Shown here piece after piece: positions 7,530 through 14,275 of a DNA stretch of 23,936 nt (position 1 is its first letter; the number at the start of each line of letters is the position of its first letter). The notes beneath the pieces are model-generated. The model was not told the DNA's origin and searched no databases. It saw only the letters and a program-made list of their open reading frames with translations. The translations under genes and the position numbers were made by a program. The stretch is from Candidatus Nanohalarchaeota archaeon (lineage in GTDB: Archaea > EX4484-52 > JAADEF01): NCBI GenBank assembly GCA_013153555.1, contig JAADEF010000076.1, forward strand, positions 1 through 23,936, in the 5' to 3' direction.

Positions 7530-8429
7530 CTAGTCTTTGAGATATAGTTTGTTGTGCTTTCCAACTCTTTCAACCTCTATGACATTACGATTTTTCAATT
7601 CTTCTATTATTCTGCTAACTTTTGCTTTAGAAAAACCTGTTAGCTTTACTACATCTTTTTGTTTGCATCCCTGACCTAATTCTTTAATTGCATCAATTAC
7701 TTTTTTCTCATCTTCAACTAAAACCTCTATTATTTTTTCTTTTTGTTTTCTTCTAACTCTGATAAGAAGAAATATAAGTACAGCGATAACGCTTAAAATT
7801 CCTATAGCAATCATTGCCATAATGTTTTTATTAATATTGTGCTGTTGTGGTTGTTGTTGTGATTCAAAATAAGCCGAGAAAAGATATGTTTTACCTAATT
7901 CCGGCTTTTCAATAGTCCATATTATAACAAACCTTCTTCCTTTTTCGTCGCTTTCTATTTTGTAATTATCAGGTGTGACTGTTGCAAAAACATCACTGCT
8001 TGCAACTACACTGCCTTCTGGAAGAATTAACTTAACTTTTATTTCGTTAGTTGGGTAAATTACTGGAAGCTCGTAATTAAAATGATATAATCCTTGCTTT
8101 TGAAGGAGAAGGGATGTGTTAAACAGGAAAGTAACAGTAATGTTTTCATCTGCTGGTTTGTAGCACGATATTTCTGTACCGATCTTTTGATTTTTTATTT
8201 GGCAATTGGCTTCTTTTCCATTAATGTATGCTTTTAGATTGTTTATTTGACCTGTATAAAAATAAGAAATATTAGAGGTAGTTATGTCTTTAAATAATAA
8301 AGTTATGTTAGCAATAACTTGGTAATCTTTTTTTATATCAAAAGTTATTACTTCTTTTTCTATTGTTGTTGCATGAGTTAGAGGAATTAATAGCATTAAT
8401 GCTACGAATATTTTAACAAAGGATTTCAT
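7530..8429 (-). CDS. membrane-spanning winged-helix transcription regulator
   Basis: 299 residues. A signal peptide (1-20, ending THA) leads into a ~180-residue beta-rich outside domain (two Cys, PVIYPTNEIKVKLILPEGSVVASSDVFATV). One membrane segment lies at about 203-225 (IMAMIAIGILSVIAVLIFLLIRV), followed by a basic stop-transfer (RRKQKEK). A C-terminal winged helix (about 238-299) reads DEKKVIDAIKELGQGCKQKDVV...GFSKAKVSRIIEELKNRNVIEVERVGKHNKLYL. The layout matches predicted membrane-associated archaeal regulators (COG2512 type): an outside sensor coupled directly to a cytoplasmic DNA-binding domain, without a kinase. Ligand and targets are unknown. It is the second gene of a two-gene operon, 4 bp after its partner. 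Confidence 0.82.
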   Translation of the reverse strand: MKSFVKIFVALMLLIPLTHATTIEKEVITFDIKKDYQVIANITLLFKDITTSNISYFYTGQINNLKAYINGKEANCQIKNQKIGTEISCYKPADENITVTFLFNTSLLLQKQGLYHFNYELPVIYPTNEIKVKLILPEGSVVASSDVFATVTPDNYKIESDEKGRRFVIIWTIEKPELGKTYLFSAYFESQQQPQQHNINKNIMAMIAIGILSVIAVLIFLLIRVRRKQKEKIIEVLVEDEKKVIDAIKELGQGCKQKDVVKLTGFSKAKVSRIIEELKNRNVIEVERVGKHNKLYLKD

Positions 8430-8433
8430 ATTA

Positions 8434-8841
8434 TCACATTCTTATCACTATTCCTCCCATGCCTTGTGAAAACATTTTATGAACAAAATCAGAAATATTA
8501 ATGAGAAGCTCTTGCATGTCTTTTAGCTCTAATTCATATCTTTCAGGAGATAACACTTCAATAGATGAGGGGGCATAATTGGTAATTATTCTTACCGCTT
8601 CCCCTAACCCATTTACTTCTATTACCGCTTCCCCAAAACAAGAATATAGATTTTTTATACCTTTTTCTTGGATGTTTGGCGGAGCATCTACCTCATCTAC
8701 TTTATCTTCTATTTTTACCTCCTCTACTTTTACTCCTTTCTCATTCATTAAATTGTGAAGATGTTTATTCATCGCTTTTAGAGTTAGTTCTTTATCACTT
8801 GCCTGTACCTCAAAAAGCAGCCACATTTTTATTTTTTGCAT
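8434..8841 (-). CDS. conserved-looking small protein, unknown function
   Basis: 135 residues, no signal peptide and no membrane segment, so cytoplasmic. The N-terminal part reads KMWLLFEVQASDKELTLKAMNKHLHNLMNEKGVKVEEV, and a later stretch reads AVIEVNGLGEAVRIITNYAPSSIEVLSPERYELELKDMQELLINISDFVHKM. The alternating strand-helix-strand pattern suggests a ferredoxin-like alpha/beta fold with a C-terminal helix. I do not recognise a named family. It is the first gene of the operon with the membrane-bound winged-helix regulator, so a role in the same sensory path is possible but rests only on context. An AT-rich box is centred ~26 bp upstream of its ATG on the minus strand. Confidence 0.7.
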   Translation of the reverse strand: MQKIKMWLLFEVQASDKELTLKAMNKHLHNLMNEKGVKVEEVKIEDKVDEVDAPPNIQEKGIKNLYSCFGEAVIEVNGLGEAVRIITNYAPSSIEVLSPERYELELKDMQELLINISDFVHKMFSQGMGGIVIRM

Positions 8842-8860
8842 AATGATAGTAAGTTAAAAT

Positions 8861-8906
8861 ATTTTTTTAAAAGTATGGCTTTACCCATCCAAAAAACTTT
8901 AAATAA
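8861..8906. promoter_or_regulatory. divergent promoters between the regulator operon and gapN
   Basis: Two separate TATA-like boxes lie in the 89-bp gap. On the minus strand CTTTTAAAAAAATAT (about 8860-8874) is ~26 bp from the ATG at 8841. On the plus strand CTTTAAATAA (8897-8906) is ~29 bp from the gapN ATG at 8931. Both spacings suit leaderless or near-leaderless transcripts. Confidence 0.5.
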
Positions 8907-8930
8907 TTTGCACCATAATTTCTTAACTAT

Positions 8931-10370
8931 ATGGCTTCTAAACTTTATGATCTTTGGGTTTACGGCAAATTCTATAAAGGAAAGGGAAAAACTTACAAGA
9001 TTGTTAGCCCTCACACTCAACAAGTATATGCTGAAATACAAGGACTTAATTCTGAAGAAATGAAGAAAGTTGTTGAGGAAGCACTAAAAGCTAAGCACAA
9101 TATGCGTGAGCTTACTATTGCAGACAGAATCAAGTTTCTTAATAATTTTAAGAACGCACTGTCTTCTTACCGAAAAGAGATTATAGACGCATTGATGCAT
9201 GAATCTGGAAAATCTATCCACTATGCAGAAGGAGAGTTTGATGCAACTCTTAAAAGATTTGAGTTCATAGAAAGAGAGGTTGAGCTTTTACATCCTGAAA
9301 CGCTTGATGGAAATGCAGGATACGGAACCTCAGGAAAGTATGCAGTGGTGGTGAAAGAGCCAGCAGGCATAGTGCTTGCTATTGCTCCTTTTAATTATCC
9401 TTTGCTTACTTTGATGAATAAAGTAATACCTGCTTTGTTGGGAGGTAATGCAGTTATAGCAAAGCCATCAACTCAAACTTCTTTGTCTTCTTACTGGATT
9501 GGAAAAGCTTTTGAAGAGAGTGGTTTTCCTAAGGCAGGATTGCAAATAGTAGTTGGAGAAAATCAAGATGTTGAGAATATTTTGGTTGAGTCACCACACA
9601 TACAAATGATAAGTTTTACAGGTTCTACTTATGTCGGGAAGGAAATAATTGCTAAAAAAGCAGGTATGAAGAAATTACATTTAGAACTTGGAGGTAAAGG
9701 AACAGCATTAGTTTTAGATGATAAAAATGTAGAACATTATGCTAAAGAAATAGCATCAGGAGCTTTTAAATTTTCAGGACAAAGATGTGACGCTCTCAGC
9801 AGAGTTATCATACCTAAGCAATATTGGGAAAAGTTAAAAAATGAGCTTTTAAAAGAAGTAAAGAACTGGAAATCAGATGGATTTGATGATCCTAACACCA
9901 AGATTGTACCTTTAATCAATAAAAAAGCATATTCAAAAGTAGAGGAACTTATGAATGATGCATTAGAAAAAGGTGCTAAAATAATTTATGAAGGAATGCG
10001 AGATCCTTCTAAAAATTTATTTGAACCAGTTATTTTAGAAAATGTAACTGAAAATATGAGAATATTTTGGGAAGAAGTATTTGGTCCTGTGTTGAGTGTG
10101 GTATTTGCAGAGGATGAGGAGGAAGCAATTTCTTTAGCTAAAAAGAACAATTACGGCTTAGATATGAGTATCTTTTCTCAAGATATTGCAAAGGCAGTTT
10201 CTATTGCACAACAAATGGGTGAAGGAGCTGTGACAATTAATGCTCATCCTTCTCATGCCATAGGCTATTTTCCTTTTGGAGGAAATAAAGATTCAGGAAT
10301 GGGTAGAGAAGGAGTTAAATACAGCCTTATGGAAATGATTAATCTTAAAAGCATAGTTATAAAGAGGTGA
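8931..10370 (+). CDS. gapN: non-phosphorylating NADP glyceraldehyde-3-phosphate dehydrogenase
   Basis: 479 residues, full length for the aldehyde dehydrogenase superfamily. The GAPN subgroup oxidises glyceraldehyde-3-phosphate straight to 3-phosphoglycerate with NAD(P)+, bypassing the ATP-yielding GAPDH/PGK pair. Active-site residues are visible: N155 in IAPFNYPLL, E252 in HLELGGKGTALV and nucleophile C286 in FKFSGQRCDALSRV, at nearly the same numbers as in Streptococcus GAPN. SGQRCDA and the C-terminal FPFGGNKDSGMGREGVKYSLMEMINLKSIVI are typical of GAPN rather than of other aldehyde dehydrogenases. The cofactor lysine is in AVIAKPSTQ. First gene of a four-gene plus-strand operon. A different aldehyde substrate cannot be excluded. 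Confidence 0.88.
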   Translation: MASKLYDLWVYGKFYKGKGKTYKIVSPHTQQVYAEIQGLNSEEMKKVVEEALKAKHNMRELTIADRIKFLNNFKNALSSYRKEIIDALMHESGKSIHYAEGEFDATLKRFEFIEREVELLHPETLDGNAGYGTSGKYAVVVKEPAGIVLAIAPFNYPLLTLMNKVIPALLGGNAVIAKPSTQTSLSSYWIGKAFEESGFPKAGLQIVVGENQDVENILVESPHIQMISFTGSTYVGKEIIAKKAGMKKLHLELGGKGTALVLDDKNVEHYAKEIASGAFKFSGQRCDALSRVIIPKQYWEKLKNELLKEVKNWKSDGFDDPNTKIVPLINKKAYSKVEELMNDALEKGAKIIYEGMRDPSKNLFEPVILENVTENMRIFWEEVFGPVLSVVFAEDEEEAISLAKKNNYGLDMSIFSQDIAKAVSIAQQMGEGAVTINAHPSHAIGYFPFGGNKDSGMGREGVKYSLMEMINLKSIVIKR

Positions 10371-10374
10371 CAGC

Positions 10375-11460
10375 ATGACAGATAAGAAAGAACATTCTCA
10401 TAAAGAACATAAAGACCATGAAAAAAAGGAAAAAGAAGCAGAAGCTATCGAAATAGCAGTTTCAGGAAAAGTTTTAGCAGTAGCGGGAATAATTTTGGCG
10501 TTGATAGTAGGGTTTGTTATTGGTAAATATTATGCTTCACCAGGCAGTACTGATTCATCCGCACTTACTCCTACCATTTCTCCTGATGAAGCAGGCACTA
10601 TTGCTAAAAATACTTTATTAGCTTACATGGTAGAATATTATAAAAGCATGGGCATGGATGTAGATCCATCAAGCTTAAATATTGAAGTTACAAAAGTAGA
10701 GAAGAATGATGGAGGTTTTTATGAGGTTTATTTAAAGATAGGAGGAAGAGAATATCCTGAACCGATTTATGTGACTTTTGATGGTAAAAGTGTGTTTTTC
10801 GGTAGAAGAGATGCTGTGAAAAGCTATAAGGTTCCAGAAGTAAATATTACCAAATCCGAGAAACCAAATGTTAGCATTAATGTAATGTCTTTTTGTCCAT
10901 ATGGAAACCAAGCAGAAAATGCATTAAAAGAAGTGATTGATCTTTTAGGTGATAAGGTTAATTTTGTACCTCATTACATCATTTACAAAGGTGAGAATCC
11001 TTATAACGAAGAAGATGGTGTTGAAATAAACGGAGAAAAGTATTGGTCTTTGCACGGAAATCCAGAACTTTATCAAGACATTAGAGAAAAAATTGTATAT
11101 GACTTGTATGGTGCTAAAAAATGGATAGAATATGTGGTCAAGGTTAATGAAATGTGTAATACCGAGAATATAGATACTTGCTGGAAAGATGCTGCTGTGG
11201 CTGTAGGTATTGATCCAAATGTTATAGAGCAAGAGATGAATAAATCCTTTGAAAAGTATGTGATTGAAGAATATGAGGCAACAGCAGCACAAGGTATAAG
11301 CGGATCTCCTACTATTTTGATAAACGACTATACTTATAAGAAAGCAAGGACTCCTGAAATGTTTAAACAAGCAATTTGTGATGCGTTCCTTCAACCTCCA
11401 GAAGAATGTGGTAGTGAGTTAAGCAGTGATGAAGAAGCAGTCCAAGGATCTTGTGGTTAA
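10375..11460 (+). CDS. membrane-anchored DsbA-like thioredoxin-fold protein
   Basis: 361 residues. The start ATG follows AGAGGTGA by 4 nt; that Shine-Dalgarno contains the gapN stop. A cytoplasmic N-terminal tail rich in His, Lys and Glu (four His within residues 7-15) leads to one membrane segment (about 30-50, GKVLAVAGIILALIVGFVIG). Next is a ~90-residue linker domain (ISPDEAGTIAKNTLLAYMVEYY...GGREYPEPIYVTFDGKSVFFG). From ~165 on there is a DsbA/thioredoxin fold: INVMSFCPYGNQAENAL with C174, a helical insertion with two Cys (MCNTENIDTC) and the cis-Pro loop GISGSPTILIN. The active site is C-P-Y-G, not C-x-x-C, so it has one catalytic cysteine at that site. Three further Cys lie near the C-terminus (IC, EEC, SCG). 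Probable extracytoplasmic redox or disulfide enzyme. Oxidase, reductase or isomerase activity cannot be told apart. Confidence 0.82.
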   Translation: MTDKKEHSHKEHKDHEKKEKEAEAIEIAVSGKVLAVAGIILALIVGFVIGKYYASPGSTDSSALTPTISPDEAGTIAKNTLLAYMVEYYKSMGMDVDPSSLNIEVTKVEKNDGGFYEVYLKIGGREYPEPIYVTFDGKSVFFGRRDAVKSYKVPEVNITKSEKPNVSINVMSFCPYGNQAENALKEVIDLLGDKVNFVPHYIIYKGENPYNEEDGVEINGEKYWSLHGNPELYQDIREKIVYDLYGAKKWIEYVVKVNEMCNTENIDTCWKDAAVAVGIDPNVIEQEMNKSFEKYVIEEYEATAAQGISGSPTILINDYTYKKARTPEMFKQAICDAFLQPPEECGSELSSDEEAVQGSCG

Positions 11461-11461
11461 G

Positions 11462-12145
11462 ATGGGCAAGAATATTGTTAAAGCACATGCAGAAGGAGAT
11501 CCCAACATAGGATTGTATGGCGTAGCCACAGATTTTTTCTTTTTTCACTCTTCTTCTTTTAATGTAGATCCTATAAAAGTATTGGAAGTAGAGCACACAC
11601 TTTCTTTTACTATTGATGAAATGCCATTTATCGGTATGTTTGTTGTGGCTAACACCCACGGCATAATCCTGCCTTATATGATAAAAAATAAAGAGCTTAA
11701 CCTTCTCAAAAATTTTTTGAGAGAAACAGGCAATAATGACATGAATATTCATATACTTAAATGGAAAGAAAATGCGTTAGGCAATTTAATGCTGTGTAAT
11801 GATTATGGTTGTGTGATAAGCTCTTCTTTAGATCAGTTCAAAAAAACAATTCAAGATGTATTAGGTGTGGAAGAGGTAGAACAAGGCACTATTATGGGTG
11901 CGGGTGTGGTTGGTAGTCTGGGTTATGCTACTAACTCGGGCTTTATCATTAGTGCTTATGCAGAAGAGGAAGAATATCAACATATTAAAGAAATTTTAAA
12001 AGTTGAAGGTGATATAGGTACTGTTAATTATGGATCGCCTTTTGTTGCTTCTGGCATAATTGCTAATACCAAAGGAGCAATGGTTGGTGAAAACAGCACT
12101 TCTATAGAAATAGGAAGAATTGCTGAAAGTTTGAATTTGTTATGA
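11462..12145 (+). CDS. eif6: translation initiation factor 6 (aIF6)
   Basis: 227 residues, as in other archaeal aIF6 proteins. It binds the large ribosomal subunit at L14/L24e and stops premature subunit joining. The five-fold repeat of the pentein fold can be followed: NIGLYGVATD, FIGMFVVANTHGIILP, ALGNLMLCNDYGCVIS, VGSLGYATNSGFIISA and VASGIIANTKGAMVGENST. I chose the ATG at 11462, one base after the previous stop, because it gives the family length; the frame is also open from 11426 inside the preceding gene. The order aIF6 then prefoldin alpha is the usual archaeal linkage; the ribosomal proteins L39e, L31e and LX that often accompany it are absent here. Confidence 0.92.
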   Translation: MGKNIVKAHAEGDPNIGLYGVATDFFFFHSSSFNVDPIKVLEVEHTLSFTIDEMPFIGMFVVANTHGIILPYMIKNKELNLLKNFLRETGNNDMNIHILKWKENALGNLMLCNDYGCVISSSLDQFKKTIQDVLGVEEVEQGTIMGAGVVGSLGYATNSGFIISAYAEEEEYQHIKEILKVEGDIGTVNYGSPFVASGIIANTKGAMVGENSTSIEIGRIAESLNLL

Positions 12146-12150
12146 GGTGA
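12144..12150 (+). promoter_or_regulatory. Shine-Dalgarno of pfdA overlapping the aIF6 stop
   Basis: GAGGTGA lies 6 nt before the pfdA ATG (12157) and is complementary to the archaeal 16S 3' end. Its first bases belong to the aIF6 stop codon TGA (12143-12145), so terminating ribosomes sit on the next gene's binding site. Confidence 0.6.
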
Positions 12151-12156
12151 GATGTT

Positions 12157-12546
12157 ATGCAGGACAAAGATGCACAGGCATTATTATATGAATATGAGAT
12201 TTTGGAAAAGAAATTTGAAGAACTTACTATGTTAAGAGAAAATCTTAAAGCTGTTTTTAAAGAATATAGAGCTGTAAAGCACAGCTTAAAAGAATTAATA
12301 AATAAAAAAAGCAATGAAGTTCTTCTTCCGCTCGGCGGAGGATATTATGTTAAAACCACTGTTAGTTCAGATGAAAATATTTTTGTAAGCATAGGTGGAG
12401 GTATTGTTGTAGAAAAGAAATTTGAAGATGCGCTAAAAAAAGTGGAGGAGGAAGAACTTAAAGTTAAAGAAGAGATTAAAAAAATAGATGAAGAAAGAAA
12501 GAAAATAAAAAAACAATTAAAATCTTTGGCTGGTTTGTTCAGCTAA
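12157..12546 (+). CDS. pfdA: prefoldin subunit alpha
   Basis: 129 residues. Prefoldin (alpha2 beta4) is a jellyfish-shaped ATP-independent chaperone that captures unfolded proteins and passes them to the thermosome. The architecture is visible: an N-terminal coiled coil (about 4-50, YEYEILEKKFEELTMLRENLKAVFKEY), a central beta-hairpin region with EVLLPLGGGYYVKTTVSSDENIFVSIGGGIVVEKKFEDA, and a C-terminal Lys/Glu-rich coiled coil (about 88-125). LPLGGG and the GGGIVVEK strand are typical of the alpha type. Last gene of the gapN operon; its stop overlaps the convergent peroxiredoxin gene by 8 bp. The beta subunit gene is not in the window. Confidence 0.92.
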   Translation: MQDKDAQALLYEYEILEKKFEELTMLRENLKAVFKEYRAVKHSLKELINKKSNEVLLPLGGGYYVKTTVSSDENIFVSIGGGIVVEKKFEDALKKVEEEELKVKEEIKKIDEERKKIKKQLKSLAGLFS

Positions 12547-13207
12547 TTTTTTTATGGCAGAACCACCAGTCAAAGCATTCTATTTCTCCTTTTTCTGCTG
12601 CTTTTAACCTTTCTTCTTTTTCTTGTACTGAAGTTGCAGGAGGTATTATTGCATGATCTCCTACTAGCTCGTTTTCAGGCCATTTGTGTGGCAATGCTAC
12701 TCCGTGCTTATCTATGGTTTGAAGTCCTTTTATCATTCTTAAAATTTCATCAATGTTCCTACCAAGCTCTAAAGGATAGTACAATATTGCTCTTATGATG
12801 CCTTTGTTATCAACAATAAAAACAGCTCTTACTGTGTTTGTTTTGCTTGCAGTTTCTTGCAACATCCCTAATTTTTTAGCAACATCGCCTTTCGGATCTG
12901 CAATAATAGGGAATTCTATTTTTACATTTAATTTTTCTTCAATCCATTCTTCCCATTTGATGTGTGCAAATACTTGATCTATAGATAAACCTAAAAGCTC
13001 TGTGTTGAGTTCTTTAAATTTTTCATATCTTTGCTGAAATGCTACAAACTCAGTGGTACATACTGGAGTAAAATCTGCTGGATGGCTAAATAACACCAAC
13101 CACTTACCTTTATAATCTTCAGGCAGTTTTTTAACACCTTTCGTTGTCACTACTTCCATTTCAGGCAATTTTTCACCTATTAACGGCATATTTCTGCATT
13201 CTTCCAT
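12539..13207 (-). CDS. peroxiredoxin (archaeal Prx6-type)
   Basis: 222 residues. Thiol peroxidase reducing H2O2 and alkyl hydroperoxides. The peroxidatic cysteine is C50 in HPADFTPVCTTEF, with the active-site Thr and the later Arg of the family (TNTVRAVFIVDNKG). The long C-terminal arm ends ECFDWWFCHKK, with C211 and C217 spaced as in the Aeropyrum-type enzyme, where one resolves the disulfide. The ATG at 13207 is the chosen start: it follows GAGGTGA by 5 nt and gives C50. The frame also opens at a GTG at 13216, but that GTG is part of the Shine-Dalgarno. Second gene of an operon with the small winged-helix protein. Confidence 0.93.
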   Translation of the reverse strand: MEECRNMPLIGEKLPEMEVVTTKGVKKLPEDYKGKWLVLFSHPADFTPVCTTEFVAFQQRYEKFKELNTELLGLSIDQVFAHIKWEEWIEEKLNVKIEFPIIADPKGDVAKKLGMLQETASKTNTVRAVFIVDNKGIIRAILYYPLELGRNIDEILRMIKGLQTIDKHGVALPHKWPENELVGDHAIIPPATSVQEKEERLKAAEKGEIECFDWWFCHKKIS

Positions 13208-13217
13208 TTTTCTCACC

Positions 13218-13400
13218 TCATGATTTTACAGCATAATAGCATCTTTTAGGACTATAAACGATACCTTCTTTTTGAAGTTGTTTTATTATTTTGCTGACTT
13301 CTTTGCTATCCCATCCTAGAATTTTAGCAACATCCCCTGTTTTTACCTCTTTACCTGCTTTTTTCATAGCTTCAATTACTGCCTTTTTCTTTTCATCCAT
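13218..13400 (-). CDS. 60-residue winged-helix DNA-binding protein
   Basis: 60 residues, nearly all one winged helix: EKKKAVIEAMKKAGKEVKTGDVAKILGWDSKEVSKIIKQLQKEGIVYSPKRCYYAVKS. The recognition helix is within SKEVSKIIKQLQKEG and the wing is SPKRCYYAV. A single cysteine sits in the wing. The ATG is preceded by AAAGGTGAG. It lies directly upstream of, and is co-oriented with, the peroxiredoxin; the stop TGA sits at the edge of the peroxiredoxin Shine-Dalgarno. Regulation of the peroxiredoxin, possibly through the cysteine, is an inference from position only. Confidence 0.8.
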   Translation of the reverse strand: MDEKKKAVIEAMKKAGKEVKTGDVAKILGWDSKEVSKIIKQLQKEGIVYSPKRCYYAVKS

Positions 13401-13431
13401 GGGCTCACCTTTTTATGGGTTATATTTATTT

Positions 13432-13498
13432 TATTTTTAAATATGGTCCGAAAATTTTAAAAATATTTCCGTATACATAATAAATATGGTTCGAATAT
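13432..13498. promoter_or_regulatory. divergent promoter with repeated operator-like site
   Basis: Plus strand: TTTTAAAAATA (13455-13465) is centred 26 bp before the Lrp-family ATG, with BRE-like CCGAAA just upstream. Minus strand: TTTAAAAATA (about 13432-13441) could serve the 60-residue winged-helix gene. ATATGGTCCGAAAAT (13441-13455) recurs as ATATGGTTCGAATAT (13484-13498) with two mismatches, 43 bp apart or about four helical turns; the second copy covers the start codon. Binding by the adjacent Lrp-family protein is inferred. Confidence 0.45.
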
Positions 13499-13908
13499 CG
13501 GACAAAGATTTAATTAAGGATCTCAAACGGAATTCAAGAATACCTTACACCGAATTAGCTAAAAAATATGCAGTAAGTGAGGGTGCAATAAGAAAAAGAA
13601 TAGCTAAACTAATAAAGCAAGGCATTATTAGAAAGTTCACTGTTGATGTTGATCCTAAAAAATTAGGTTATGAAATTGAGGCTTTAATTGGTATTGATAC
13701 AGCGCCCGATAAGTTAGTAGAAGTATTGGATTATTTAAAGCAACAGGAAGAGATTGAGGAACTTTATACTTCAACAGGCGACCACATGATCATGCTTAAA
13801 ATATGCTTTAAAGATAATTCTGAACTTATAGATTATGTAAAACATTTAGAAAATACTCCAGGCATAACACGTGTATGTCCTGCTATAATATTAAATCGTG
13901 TAAAATAA
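13486..13908 (+). CDS. Lrp/AsnC family transcription regulator
   Basis: 140 residues, the standard two-domain layout. The N-terminal winged HTH (about 1-52) reads KDLIKDLKRNSRIPYTELAKKYAVSEGAIRKRIAKLIKQGIIRKFTVDVDPKKLGYEIEA. The C-terminal RAM/alpha-beta ligand domain (about 60-140) reads ALIGIDTAPDKLVEVLDYL...IEELYTSTGDHMIMLKICF...PGITRVCPAIILNRVK. Family members form dimers to octamers and often respond to amino acids. The gene is monocistronic and leaderless by promoter spacing. Its promoter holds two near-identical 15-bp sites, which suggests autoregulation and possible control of the divergent winged-helix/peroxiredoxin operon. Confidence 0.92.
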   Translation: MVRISDKDLIKDLKRNSRIPYTELAKKYAVSEGAIRKRIAKLIKQGIIRKFTVDVDPKKLGYEIEALIGIDTAPDKLVEVLDYLKQQEEIEELYTSTGDHMIMLKICFKDNSELIDYVKHLENTPGITRVCPAIILNRVK

Positions 13909-13968
13909 TGTAATACATTTGTTTTACCACAAACCCACTAAATGAAATGGACTGAGTATTCAAATAAC

Positions 13969-13979
13969 CTTTTAAAAAT
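13969..13979 (+). promoter_or_regulatory. TATA box of gatC
   Basis: CCTTTTAAAAA is centred 25 bp upstream of the ATG at 13999. It decides the gatC start: the 19-codon extension back to 13942 would be translated from within and upstream of this promoter and does not look like GatC. Confidence 0.5.
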
Positions 13980-13998
13980 TCATTATTATGTTTGTCTT

Positions 13999-14271
13999 AT
14001 GGATGTTGAAAGAATAGCCAGGCTTGCGCGAGTAGCTTTAAGCCCCGAAGAAATAAGCAAATTTTCAAAAGACATGAAAGAAGTTCTTAATATGTTCAGG
14101 GTTTTGGATGATGTGGATGTCTCTGATACGCCCATAACTATGCATCCTGTGGAAGTAGTAAATATTGTTAGGCCTGATAAGGCAGGAAAAAGCCTTTCTA
14201 AAGCAGAAATATTTTCCAATGAAAAAAATGAAGAGGATGGCTATTTCAAAGGACCAAAGACTTTAGAGTGA
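13999..14271 (+). CDS. gatC: Glu/Asp-tRNA amidotransferase subunit C
   Basis: 90 residues, the usual GatC size. GatC wraps around GatA and holds the GatCAB amidotransferase together; the complex converts Glu-tRNA(Gln) and/or Asp-tRNA(Asn) to the amide forms. The family start MDVERIARLARVALSPEEISKFSKDMKEVLNMFRVLDDVDV is clear, followed by TPITMHPVEVVNIVRPDK and the terminal GYFKGPKTLE (the P-K-T-L-E end corresponds to the bacterial VPKVIE). Leaderless-type start. Its stop is 4 bp before gatA. Confidence 0.9.
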   Translation: MDVERIARLARVALSPEEISKFSKDMKEVLNMFRVLDDVDVSDTPITMHPVEVVNIVRPDKAGKSLSKAEIFSNEKNEEDGYFKGPKTLE

Positions 14272-14275
14272 GATT

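Noticed and set aside
8836..9063. Short open frames on both strands near the gapN start
   Set aside because: They overlap the divergent promoters and the gapN N-terminus and have no coding character.
10945..11752. Two minus-strand open frames (149 and 129 residues)
   Set aside because: They are antisense shadows of the DsbA-like gene and aIF6; their His/Phe/Ile-rich content reflects the reverse complement of real codons.
13450..13470. CCGAAAATTTTAAAAATATTTCCG as a palindromic operator
   Set aside because: The two halves do not match as a true inverted repeat beyond GAAA/TTTC; it is better explained as BRE plus TATA box.
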